A stretch of 64,000 nucleotides of DNA from Apus apus. Lineage: Eukaryota; Chordata; Aves; Apodiformes; Apodidae. Positions 53,352-64,000 of this stretch are shown here, one piece after another. The position numbers and the translations under genes are program-made. The notes beneath the pieces are model-generated. The model made no database searches and was not told the origin of the DNA. It saw only the letters and a program-made list of their open reading frames with translations. The stretch spans positions 9,997,501 to 10,061,500 of the forward strand of contig NC_067287.1 in assembly GCF_020740795.1 (NCBI RefSeq), in the 5' to 3' direction. How positions within the stretch are numbered: the stretch's first letter is position 1; every line of letters begins with the position of its first letter.

Positions 53352-53645
53352 CCCAGAATCCCAGAAGGGCTGGGTTTGAAAGAGACCTTAAAGTCATCTA
53401 GTTCCAACCCCCCACTAGGCCAGGCTGCTCAGAGCCCCATCCAACCTGCCCTTGAGCGTGTGCAGGGAAGGGGCATCCCCAGCTTCCCGGGACAACCCGT
53501 TCCAGTGTCTCATCCTCCTCACAGTGAAGAATTCCTTCCTACTATCCCATCTAAATCTATTCTCTTCCAGTTTGAAACCGCTCCCCCCCTCATCCCATCG
53601 ATACACGCTCCTGCACAAAGCCCCTCCCCAGCTTCCCTGCAGCCC
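53352..53645 (-). repeat. CR1 LINE 3' end fragment between two minisatellites
   Basis: Reverse-complement CR1: CCAGAATCCCAGAAGGGCTG, AAAGAGACCTTAAAGTCATC, CCATCCAACCTGCCCTTGAG and CACAGTGAAGAATTCCTTCC. It lies between the 15-bp CATCACCC array and the GC-box array. Confidence 0.9.
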
Positions 53646-53799
53646 CTCCGGGCACTGAAGGCCGATCCAAGGTCTCCCCGGAGCCTTCTCTTCTCCGCGC
53701 TGAACAGCCCAGCTCCCTCCGCCTGCCTGCGCAGGAGAGCGGCTCCAGCCCTTTGGAATGACGCTGCTCTGCTGCCCTGCAGGCGGCTGCGCGGCGCGG

Positions 53800-54436
53800 C
53801 ACTGCCCCGCCCTGCCCCGCCCTTCATTGCCCCGCCCCTCATTGCCCCGCCCCTCATTGCCCCGCCCCTCATTGCCCCGCCCTTCATTGCCCCGCCCCGC
53901 CCTTCATTGCCCCGCCCCTCATGCCCCCGCCCCACATTGTCCCTCCCCACATTGCCCCGCCCCGCCCCTCATTGCCCCGCCCCTCATTGCCCCGCCCTGC
54001 CCCGCCCTTCATTGCCCCGCCCCTCATTGCCCCGCCCCTCGTTGCCCCGCCCTTCATTGCCCCGCCCCGCCCTTCATTGCCCCGCCCCTCATGCCCCCGC
54101 CCCACATTGTCCCTCCCCACATTGCCCCGCCCCGCCCTTCATTGCCCCGCCCCTCGTTGCCCCGCCCCGCCCTTCATTGCCCCGCCCTGCCCCGCCCTTC
54201 ATTGCCCCGCCCCTCATGGCCCCGCCTCGCACTGCCCCGCCCCTCATGGCCCCGCCCTTCATTGCCCCGCCCCTCATTGCCCCGCCCTGCCCCGCCTCGC
54301 CCCTCATTGCCCCGCCCCTCACGGCCCCGCCCCTCATTGCCCCCGCCCTTCATTGCTCCGCCCCTCATGACCCCGCCCCTCATGACCCCGCCCCTCATGG
54401 CCCCGCCCCGCCCCTCACGGCCCCGCCCCTCACGGC
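53800..54436 (+). repeat. GC-box minisatellite upstream of LMLN, about 37 units
   Basis: Tandem units of about 15-17 bp with consensus CATTGCCCCGCCCCT and variants CATGGC, CATGAC, CGTTGC and CACGGC. Nearly every unit contains CCCCGCCC, the complement of the Sp1/KLF GC box. A block around 53891-53970 recurs 170 bp later, showing a higher-order duplication. The array ends about 225 bp before the LMLN start codon, continuous with its CpG island. Confidence 0.92.
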
Positions 54437-55020
54437 GCTGCCCCCCCAACCCTTGCACACGCGCTCCCCGCCGCGCGCGCCCCCGCTCCCCTTCCCCTCC
54501 CCTCCCCGCCTCCTGCCCCGCCCCTCAGCCCGGCCGCGCCCAATCGGCAGCTCCCGTGCCCGCCGCCCCGCCCACCCCCGCCCCTTCCCCGCCCGCCGAT
54601 TGGCTGCGGCCGCTCCCGACGGCGCTGCCTCCATGGCGACGCGGCGCAGGGGCAGTGCAAGATGGCGGCCGAGCCGGGCGGCGGGAGGCCCGGGCCGCAC
54701 CGGCCGCTGCGCGCTGCCTGCCCCGCCTGCCCCGCCGCGCTCCTCCTGCTGCTCCTGCCGCTGCTGCCGGGCTGCGGCCGCGCCGCCGCCCTTCCCGCCT
54801 CCTCCTCCTCGCCCTGTCAGCACGGCGTGCCCCGCGGCGCGGAGGTGGGGCGGCCGCGGGGGAGGGGGGGTCCCCGTGTCGGTCTGTCCCCTGGCCCGGG
54901 GGAGCGGGGAGGTGTGTGAGGGGAAGGGGCCCGGCGGAACGGCGGGCCAGGAGGGGCTGCGGGCGGGCCCTGGCGCGGCTCCCCGCGGGGCTGCCCCGTC
55001 CAGCGGCTCGTTCCTCTCTC
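54437..55020 (+). promoter_or_regulatory. LMLN: LMLN promoter CpG island
   Basis: Very GC- and CpG-rich sequence spans the first exon and the start of intron 1. It includes AATCGGC/CGATTGGC-type CCAAT-box cores (ATTGG at 54599-54603 and its complement CCAAT at 54540-54544) and no TATA box, as in housekeeping promoters. Confidence 0.75.
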
Positions 55021-58000
55021 TGCCAGGTGGTCTATCAGGTTCCTCTGAAGGAGAACCGTGTCTTGAAGAGGAACGTGGATCAGCAGCTGAGAATTAAGAT
55101 CATATATGATGGAAGCGTTGAGGAGTGAGTGTCATTTTGTGGTGACTTCTTTTTCTCTCCGTGTCTGAGAACAGAAACCCTGTTAACTACAGCTTGCTTG
55201 TTTTGTTCTGTTTAAATGCAGCTTGCTACCAGAGAAAAGACACCTCATAAAGGTACGTCTCGTTTGCTTCCCTCTTCTGTTTGTATGTGTTTTATTATGT
55301 GGATGAGCCTAAGGCTTTACCGGTCCCAAGCCTTTCGTTAAAGGCTTTGAATACCAGCATTTCCATATCCTCTAGTCAAGGAGACCAGGGCTTTGTGTAC
55401 AGATAATGCCTGGATTCCAAGCACTTCCAAGGCTCTGCTGAACGTTGTTTGACAGCTGCTTGCTGTATTCTGATTTGCAAAGATTCACTGAGCAATGTGC
55501 ATGTAGTTTTCAAAGGTTTTTATACCATAAAGAGTATTTTAAATATGTCTCCTGGCTTCTGTTGAGGGACTGTGCAAGTAAGGAGTGAAAATGTGCAGCA
55601 GGCAGCCCTGAGGATTGCAGAGAGGCAGGAGTGCCAGTTAAAATTTGATGGACAGTTCCCAGCACCAGTAAGTTCAGAGCTGAAATCAACTCAGCCTCTT
55701 TGAAGCAGCACATTCAAATCAATACTGGCTTCCTTTTTGTATTGCCCTTCTGATAACAAACATCTGAAACAAAGCATTTAAAAATCATATTGATAACACC
55801 TGAACTTCTTGGAAAGTCTGGATTTCCACTACTCTGCTATACCATAGCAAGTTTCATGTAACTTGGGAGCTAATGCTTGTAAGGTGGCTGATGCCTGCAC
55901 TGCTGCTGGGTGACTCACATTTTTTGTTCTATTTAGAACAAACTTTTTCCACAAGCTATATCTTACTTGGAGAAGACCTTTCAAGTCCGTAAATCCACGG
56001 GTACTATATTACTAAGCAGGTATGTGAACGTTTATTGATAGTTACTGGCTATATTTGGTATTTAGCACTGCGTTGTGTAGCCTTTAAAAGAAGAATAGGA
56101 TTATGAGCCTTAGAAATGCCCTCCTGAATCAGCCCCGTGACCCATCTGGCCCAGTGGTGGTAGCAGATGCTCTTTAAGAAGCATACACAAATCTGCCAGT
56201 CTTCTGTGATGAACATCTAGGTTTGTTGTACAGGAAATTTTGAAGGGTATTAATGCTGCTAGTTTGCTTTTACATTTACCCCTATATATGAACCTGTTCC
56301 TAATCTTCCTTTGAACCTGTGTTTACTCCATTAACAACTGGAAGCATTATGTCTTCCAGAGCAGGATAATTTAACAACTCTCACTCTGTAAGTTACACCC
56401 AATACCTGTATTGCAGCATTGTTTGGTGCTGTAAGACTATTCTGAAGTTTCTTTTTAATGATAAACCTGTGCTGACTGTCCTTGGTGTTTGATTGAAGGC
56501 AGTGTGCCACAAACCAGTACTTAAGGAGGAAGGCTGATCCCCACAGGTACTGCCGAGGGGCCTGCGCAAGCCACACAAGGTGTGGGCCAGTTATAGTTCC
56601 TGAGAAACACCTCCAGGTAAGCTAAGCCATCCAGGTGCTTCTTAGCCTTTGAAACACTATTGTTTGTGGAAATTAATAAACAAGTTAATACCACAAACCG
56701 TGTGTAAGTGACCTGTTTGTGGGAGATCACTGAGTGAGAGAACAGGACAACTCGAATTAGTGGGAGCTTCTTTCATTTGTGCTGTTGAATCAAGTAAAAC
56801 TGAGCATTTGCTGTTCTCTAAGCCTACATTTTAATAAACTGTATGGGGAGGATGAGATTTGAAGCTTGTTAAAATTGCTACTGTTAAAATTGCACTTAAT
56901 TATTCACCTTGGTCAATGAGTCAGGTTTTTACAGAATTGGTAAGTTTTGGGGTTTTTTTGAAGAGGTTATCCACTGGGCCAGGAGCATGGTGCAGGAAAT
57001 GCTTCTAGCTTGTGTTCTGGCATGACTTTTAAAATTTAACTACAGTATGTGATCAGTATATTTATTTCTTTCTCTTAGCTTGAGGTTTCAACTACAGTAT
57101 TCAAAATGTACCAGATTACACATGAAATGCAGTTGCTACTTATATTTACTGTTTCTGTGAGCCATGTTTTTTTTTAGTTTATGGGAAATAAAGGATGCTA
57201 ATCTTGGGATATCTAGCTTGGCAGGCCTTTTTTTTCAAAAGCTGCCGCCTTCCTGGTGCCTAATAAATCAAAAGAGATTGAAAATCTTGGCTCTAGTTGT
57301 GTTTCCTGTCTTCGCAGGGGGTTACCTCACTGTTTTACAGTGCCGTTTATTCCTGGCTTCAAGCTAATTGAATTTTGTCATGCAGACTTTTGGGCATAGA
57401 TGAGATATTGTCATTGTTCCACTCAAAGCAATGCAGGGTGTGCAATGAGACTGAGTGGCTGTGTGGACCCATGGGCTTACCTGACCAGGAGGGTGTTCGA
57501 GATGCTGACTTTGTGCTGTACGTCAGTGCTCTCACTACTGAAAGGTGTGGCCATGAAAATATCATTGCATATGCAGCCTACTGCCAACTGGAAGCTGAGA
57601 TGGACAGGCAAGTATTCCTGCTGGCACAACCTTTTTTAAATTAAACTTTCGAGGTTTTCGATTGTTTAGATGTGGAGTTTGTTTGCCTGTCTTGTAAGCA
57701 ATCTTGTAGCAATCTTGTCGCAAAGTAGAAGTCATTACTGAAACAGGCAAGCACTATATTTATATAAAACTAGGAAACGGTCCAATAGTGCTTAGCTTGT
57801 AAAGCTGAGGCATTTAATTCCAAGCTAATCCTCCACTGTTGTTGCCTCAGCTTTCAAGATCCTGCTTCTGTTGAAGTGAATGTCATACTTTCATCAATTT
57901 AAAGGAGGATGCAAGAGGGCCCTACTTTATGTGCCTTTTGTTTCTTGTTCGGTTGTAGTCACAGTAACAGGCAGTTTGCACCTCTGTAGTGTCTTGCCTA

Positions 58001-61000
58001 AAATTCAATTCTCCTGCAGTGTTGTCACTAACACCTGTGCAGAATCTTGAATATAGAGATTGACCCTGTCACGTCCCTCCCCATTTCAAGAGCAAACTAA
58101 TCACTGCATTGCAAATAGATGTATGAGTGATCAGAGAACTTGTTTGCAAGGACTTGTTTTTACGTTAGTCTTCTAAATCTTCTCTTAAGAAGTGAGCCTC
58201 TTCAAGTCAATATGATTTGAATTTGCTAGTATTTTGCTGAAAACAAGTTATTTTAAAACTGTCTTCCAGGCCAATAGCAGGATATGCTAACTTGTGTCCA
58301 AACATGATTTCAACGCAAGCTCAGGAATTCGTTGGCATGTTGTCTACGGTGAAACATGAGATAATCCATGCACTGGTAAGGGTTGGTGTTACAAAATGTG
58401 TTTCCCTGAAATTTATGCTTGCTTCCTTGCATATCTCCAGCTTGTTGCAAGAGAAGGATGGAGGAAAACTCTTGCTTTGCCTCCAATTTGTGTGTTAATT
58501 GCCTTGAGGAGTGGTAGTTCCAGTGTATCTGCTGTGGGAGTGCTAACTCTTTCATGGTATATGACTTTGTACGTGACTATCTTGCCAAAGGTTTCTGTGT
58601 GCTTGATTTTTAACTTGAAGGGTTTCTCTGCTGGACTGTTTGCGTTTTATCGGGATGATGATGGAAAACCTTTGACAACAAGATATGCAGATGGACTCCC
58701 TCCTTTTAATGAAAGGTACTTTATTTTTTGGACCTCTCAGTACTCTCACTGAAGGATGTTTTCACATTCCTTTTGTAGGATGTATTCTTGTCTGTTGAAA
58801 ATCTAGCTTGATTCCACTATTAGCATGCTTTGCCATTATTATGTTCAAACATTGGGGTGGGGGGTTTTTTTAGTGTTTCTTCACGTTGGCATGAAGCACT
58901 TCTGTTATCCACATAATTACAAACTAAGGCAGGATGTCATTTATCAGGAGTTTTGAAGTTAAGCATTCAAATTACTCATGCTTAAATTTCAGTGCTTGCT
59001 GAACACCTTTCTGAATTGAGACTGGTATTTTCTGGAGTCTGTCTAATGTCAGTGCAGTTCCTTTCTAAGGAATACATCATTCAGGGTTTATAGTTACACA
59101 GAACTGACAGTGTGTGTAGTCTGATATTTTTTTTTCCTGACCTGTTATTGCATGAATCTACAGGCATATTTTTAATAATCTGACTTATTAAATTAGAGTT
59201 GTGCATCTAATGAATGCATATTTTACAAGGGAGAAATGTTCCATAATGAACTTGAACATCAGAAAGCATGAGGAAGTGTAGAAATTATTCACAACTCTTA
59301 TTATTACAGAGATAAGTGTTTGCACAAGTAGGTGTGTGTTTATGGGAAAGACTTGTAACCAAAACATTCTTTTTTGCAGCCTGGGTTTGTATCAGTGGAG
59401 CAACAAAGTCGTTCATAAAGCAGTGAGGTTGTGGGACATCCGTGGTGGCAAAATGCTGCGCCATGCTGTCTATCTTCTGATAACACCTCGTGTAGTTGTA
59501 AGTGGGGATTGACTTACACTTTCACACTTTGAATGCCAAGGTTACCATCACGTTCTCGAGTCATGATCGTTGCTTATTTTTTAAGAAGTAATAACCTAAC
59601 GTTGAATACCCTTTTCCTGAAAGTGTGGCCCAAAGACCGTGTGATTCGAGGCCATATAATTGAGAGGGTGTTTCCAAAGTGAAGTGGAAAATAGTTGACA
59701 GTATGAAATAAATAGACATAGTAAGAGACAATGAAGGGGCTGGGAAGTAAATTATAAAAGGTTAAGCAAAACTGATGTTGAATAGAGTCCTTAATCCTAC
59801 TTCTTAGATGTTTTCCTACAGACTAAGACACCCATTGCCTTAACAGATGGCCTTGTCACTCTTTTCTCATTTATAAGTTCATCCTGTTTTCTACTTTTCT
59901 CTTTAAAAAACATTATTTTAATATTTTTCTAATTTTATTGTTTAAAAAAGAAGGCATTTAACATTTTGTCCTGTTTAAAAAGGAATTCCTCAAGCGTTCT
60001 TTGAAATCTTTCTTGCTTCCCACATCTCTGACTCTCCCCTCATCCCCAACAGAACATATGCATAAGTGTAATAAAATGGATGTTGGAAGTAAGTTAGTGT
60101 TAAGCATATTTAGCCACAAATACTGTGTTTGTTTGTTTTAAATCTAACACAGTATAAAGGGCAAACTTGGTTTTATTACCCCTGTTTTGAATACTGGCCA
60201 TGCTGGTCAAACTGTCCAGAGTGTTAAAGCTGGTGCCCTGGCAAAGGCTGGGGTCCTGGCAGTGAGACCACAGTGGTGTTGTGATACCTCTTAAGACTCT
60301 CAAATGTTTTGCAGAAAACACTTTTCTTTGCAAAACCAGTTGACAGGTAAATCTGAAATGTTTGAGAGAAGCAGGGTTGTAGTGTTCCTACATTGTTTGG
60401 GTTTTTTGTTGGTTTTATTGGTTTCATGGGGCCTTTAGTGTGTGTGCCTGCTATTCTCAGCTAATTCTAGTGCTGTTTTGTTCTTGTAAACTTCCATCCT
60501 TTATTTCCAGCAGATAAGTAGACAGATTGTTATGCTTGGTGTTGGGGTACTTGCTGGCTTAGTAGGAGAAGTGTTTTGCATTTGGAGGAGAGCAAGATGG
60601 TAGAAAAAGAAATGCTGAAATCCTTTAAAAACCCCACAGTCCTAGAACATAAGGACTGTGTGTGGGTATCAGTCTCAGGATTGTGAGAATTGTGTTCAAT
60701 GTTTTATTTCTAGGAAGAAGCTCGAAAGCATTTTAACTGTCCAATTCTAGAGGGAATGGAGCTTGAAAATCAAGGTGGCATGGGAACGGAACTCAATCAC
60801 TGGGAGAAGAGGTTGTTGGAGGTTGGTGCTGATATTAGGAAGGGAGAGGGATGCAGGAATGTCTCTGCCCCCTGCCTTTATTTTTAGGTTTATAGTGGTA
60901 CCTACTGAAACCTTGGAAATGCAGGTGTATCAAACCTCACTGAAATGTATCACAAACAGCACTAAACTACAATGTCCAGTTTCTAGATAAATGTGTCTCT

Positions 61001-63262
61001 TTACCTGATTGCTAAGGGCTCAGAGTGGGAGTTGGAGATACACTGATTACTAAAAACCAAAATGTAGCCAACTTTTGTCTGGCACTTACCCTCTTGAGAA
61101 GGTATAGTCCCTTTTTAGGGCATAGGGGGTATTCCTTTGAGTCAATTCAACTTTGTCACCCTCTGCCTCTTACGCATCAAATATTTAATCTGTTCTGTCT
61201 AGTCATTATCATGACTTCATCTTTATTCATCTGCCCTGGGGTTGGCTTTTGCCATCTCTACTGCAGAACCTCATTTAATGAAGGAAATGCTTATTCCCTT
61301 CCTGACATTTAAGCTTATTTTTATTTATAACTTGGCATTGTGTGGTATTTTTGGCAGAGATACGCTTTACTCTGCATGCTTTGTATGCAGAGAGGTAAAC
61401 AAGAAGAGAAATGGTTCGGGACAAACTCTTTTGTGGAAGTAATCTTGAAATAGGTGTATTTCTTGAGACTGAAATTGTTAGCTTTTCTTGCTTTTCAGTA
61501 ACCTCAGGTGTGGAACAGTAGTTTAAAGCCAAGTGGAAAGACTGCCTTTAGATTGGGGATAATTCTAAGGATTCAATAGGGTTAGTAGAAATGGGATAAT
61601 TACTGGTCTCCTTTACACCTTTCCAGAGAAAGCTTATATCTAGAAAGTAACTCATAGTTTGGTTTTGGTCTTAATCCAACTATTATTAAGTATTGCAGTG
61701 ATAGCAAATTTGACATTAGTAAGTCTGCTGGTGCTAACTCCTCCTAACCACGCTAGTGGAGAGGGAAGGCTGGAAAGGAAATATTTTGAAGAAATAATAG
61801 AAATGAGATAAAGAAATCCCAGAGTTTTGTAATTAAGGGTGAGTGAAAATTTACCAGATAGAGATGACTGAGCAGGAGAAAGAGGTGGGTGTTAAAATTG
61901 CCCATTATAAGATGATTAGGAAACTCCAGGGTGACCAGAGTTGCTCTTTGGGGATGGTGTGAAGTTGCTTATTTTTAAATGAGATGGAAAATTCCACTGC
62001 CACACTAATAAAGCCACCTTTGGAGTGCTGTGTTCCTTTAGTCACGTATCCTGTGCCCTTGCTCCTGAAAAGGACTACTAGAAATTCTAGGGAAACTAAA
62101 AATAAATCTTGCACAGTAAAACTAAGAGAGTTTGGCTTTCATCTTACTAAAAAGACAGAAGGTGTGATTGCTACTGATAAACATGATAGAAGAAGGCACA
62201 GTTTCACTCTACCCAAAGAAAAATGAGTATGCGTTGGTCGTGAATAAGGTTTAGCTGCAATTTGGAATGAAGTTTCTGACCTCTAGAATTCTGAAGCTCA
62301 GTAGGGTGGAGTAGGGAAGGGAGTTGCACTTGTGATCCCTTTTATGAAAGAGGCTGGGGTTTGATTGTCAATAGTAAGAAGGGACTGAAAATAAAATGCT
62401 TTTTCATAAGAAGCATTTTCTTACAATACTGATTTTCAGAGGCTTGCTAATGGTAACTGGTAACTTTCAGAATGAAGCAATGACTGGCTCCCATACACAG
62501 AATCGAGTCTTTTCCAGGATCACCTTAGCATTGATGGAAGACACAGGGTAAGAATTAATAAGAATGGGGTGGGATTTTTGTTCATTTGTTCATAAAGTTC
62601 GTTGAACTTTATTTTATTTGGAATCAATGCACTTGTGCTTATCCATCTGCAACACAGTAGATAATTGACATATGTTACTTTTCTTCACATATTTCAAAAC
62701 CCATCCATTCTTAATCTAGCCTTAAAAAAATGCTTTGTAATGCACAGTACTATTTGTAGTGTCTGTTTACTTTTTTTCTTAATACAAGTCTATTCTCAGT
62801 TGCATGCAGCACATATTGATTATTTTTTCAGCTCTTCTTCCTGATAGAAAGCATACATGAAGGAAAAGCAAACTTATCTGAAATGTCATCTTTTTGTATG
62901 CATTGTTCCTTTGCAGATCTTGATGCATTGATGTTGAACAAATAAGGAATCAATTTTCTTTTACTTCATTGTAACTGGAGAAATAGTGGATTTGTGATCT
63001 ATTTTGCTACAGGCAGAAAGGGATGCAGTTTCCTTTTCTCTTTATTTCAAAAACCTTAAGGCACAGAATGAAGTTCTTTGAACTGCTGTCTTATTAATCA
63101 GAACACAATTTTTTGAAGTAACTATATTCTCATTTCAAAATACCTTTACAGCTGGTACAGAGCAAATTACAGCATGGCAGAGAAATTAGATTGGGGACGT
63201 AATAAAGGCTGTGACTTTGTAATGAAGAGCTGTAAATTCTGGATCGACCTAAAGAGACGAAA
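54662..63262 (+). CDS. LMLN: LMLN, leishmanolysin-like metallopeptidase (3' end outside the window)
   Basis: Coding exons: 54662-54844, 55027-55124, 55222-55252, 55937-56019, 56499-56616, 57429-57607, 58270-58375, 58621-58715, 59380-59497, 60714-60821, 62471-62547 and 63152-63262. They total 1307 nt (435 codons plus two bases) and all phases agree. Residues 1-50 have a signal-peptide-like hydrophobic core ([12 protein letters not shown]) after a basic stretch. Then follow [24 protein letters not shown] and the catalytic HEIIH (260-264) of peptidase family M8. The start is the ATG in the CpG island giving this leader. Animal LMLN acts in cell migration and mitosis. One intron uses a GC donor. 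The remaining C-terminal exons lie beyond 64000. Confidence 0.94.
56120..56330. repeat. Possible ancient amniote CR1/L3-type repeat
   Basis: The segment CCCATCTGGCCCAGTGGTGG, followed by AGATGCTCTTTAAGAAGC, resembles an old dispersed amniote repeat. It is strongly eroded and family assignment is uncertain. Confidence 0.35.
57608..58269 (+). other. LMLN: GC-AG intron in LMLN
   Basis: The exon ends GACAG and the intron begins GCAAGT, a non-canonical GC donor with otherwise ideal consensus; the acceptor is CTTCCAG/GCCAAT. Phase 2 across it gives [12 protein letters not shown], matching the family, so the junction is well supported. Confidence 0.85.
58270..58375 (+). CDS. LMLN: LMLN exon with the HEXXH zinc site
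   Basis: The exon encodes [17 protein letters not shown]... and ends VKHEIIHAL, where HEIIH (codons from 58355) supplies two zinc ligands and the catalytic Glu of M8 peptidases. The next exon continues [10 protein letters not shown], the usual Met-zincin follow-on. A third His ligand is expected downstream; the LRHAVYLL His in exon 59380-59497 is a candidate. Confidence 0.92.
59498..62470. other. LMLN introns on either side of the 60714-60821 exon
   Basis: Apart from the coding exon at 60714-60821, I see no gene, RNA gene or clear named repeat. The exon's donor is the weak GAG/GTTGGT. Confidence 0.5.
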
Positions 63263-64000
63263 GTAAGAACACAGTCTTCTTAAAAAATAAACCTGATGCT
63301 TCTTTACATTTGTCCTTCAAATGCAACTCAATAAAAAGAAGTAGAGGTAGATAACAGGTTAACAAGGAATGCTGTCATAAGTACCTTCAGAATGGACCTG
63401 AGGAGGAGCACACAAATGTATTAAGAGCAGAATCATCCCACCCAGTAAATACAGAGCCAAACATCTTGGGGTGTAGGATGCATTTACATTGTAAGGGGGC
63501 TGTGCTTTAGAGAGAAGGGGAAGGACTTAATCCAAAAGTGTTTACTTTTGTTTTCTGTCCCTTTTGATTGGAAATGCAGCCTGTGTCATTTTGCATTACT
63601 GAATTATAATAAAGCAACAGGAGAGGACAGGCATCTTCAAAACAAAGCCTTCCCTGTTCAGTGCAATACTTGCACATTCTTAGGACACAGCTGCATAGTG
63701 GGCCTGTTTTGCTTGTATGCTTTATTCTTAAAAGTTCACACAGCTTTGCCATTAAAACTGAACAGGTGAATTCATTGTTGTTTTGCTTGCTGGCTTGATA
63801 TTCTTTAAATTAGAAAGGTCATAACCAGCCAAATATCAAGAATTAGCTGCCAGAGAAGTATTTAGTGCTTCTTTGTGTGATTGACCAAGTGTGGGGGACA
63901 GTGGGATCAGACAGTCTTGACAGACTGCTTAATTAAATTATGAAAAGTGGTTAGAGGGGTCTAATGTGATTTTTATTCTCCTTTTTTTTTCACTTGAGGA
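63263..64000. other. LMLN intron running off the window
   Basis: Begins AA/GTAAGA after exon 63152-63262. No further LMLN exon is recognised before the window end. Confidence 0.6.

Noticed and set aside
53055-54436. CRISPR-like repeat arrays
   Set aside because: The units are contiguous minisatellite repeats without unique spacers, in a vertebrate genome.
53253-55128. Open frames of 614 and 456 codons across the GC-box array, and Gly/Arg-rich frames on the opposite strand
   Set aside because: They exist because the roughly 15-bp unit lacks stop codons. They are Pro-rich or Gly-rich repeats running through the LMLN promoter, exon 1 and intron.

Overview
The window is vertebrate, almost certainly avian, nuclear DNA. 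The genes are split into many exons with GT-AG introns. CR1 LINE 3' fragments ending in the typical GATCATCT...GGTCCCTTCCAACC block recur on both strands. Two intronic solo LTRs are flanked by clean target-site duplications. Promoters sit in CpG islands. The proteins are plainly vertebrate: DTX3L, PARP14 and LMLN. I cannot name the species.

Layout. (1) 1-6600: the 3' part of DTX3L (+), the RING/DTC ubiquitin ligase partner of PARP9; its 5' end lies before the window. (2) 7993-28790: a complete PARP14-type gene (copy A, +), 19 coding exons, about 1901 aa, reading frame closed across every junction. (3) 31615-51056: a second complete PARP14-type gene (copy B, +), 17 coding exons, about 1819 aa. 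(4) 53050-54440: two adjacent GC-rich minisatellites, the second an array of about 37 units each carrying a GC box. (5) 54662 to the window end: the 5' part of LMLN (+), a leishmanolysin-like zinc metalloprotease, 12 coding exons seen.

DTX3L and PARP14 are interferon-induced ADP-ribosylation/ubiquitylation factors, so the first 51 kb is an innate-immunity cluster. Each PARP14 copy has N-terminal RRM-type segments, a large KH-repeat exon ending in macrodomain 1, then macrodomains 2 and 3, a WWE-type domain and a mono-ART catalytic domain. Both have an H-Y-M triad, where human PARP14 has H-Y-L.

The most interesting signals are in the paralogue pair. Exon 1 with its immediate promoter is identical between copies while the rest has diverged strongly, and a second high-identity tract covers macrodomain 1; both point to gene conversion. 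Within the macrodomain 1 tract, copy B has lost ligand-loop residues that copy A keeps. In macrodomain 2 the loss is the other way round. One base turns the promoter ISRE core of copy A into an ETS/IRF-composite motif in copy B, and copy B introns hold further exact ISRE cores. LMLN has one GC-AG intron. All exon models are by eye from splice consensus, frame and remembered family sequences; no alignment or transcript data were used.
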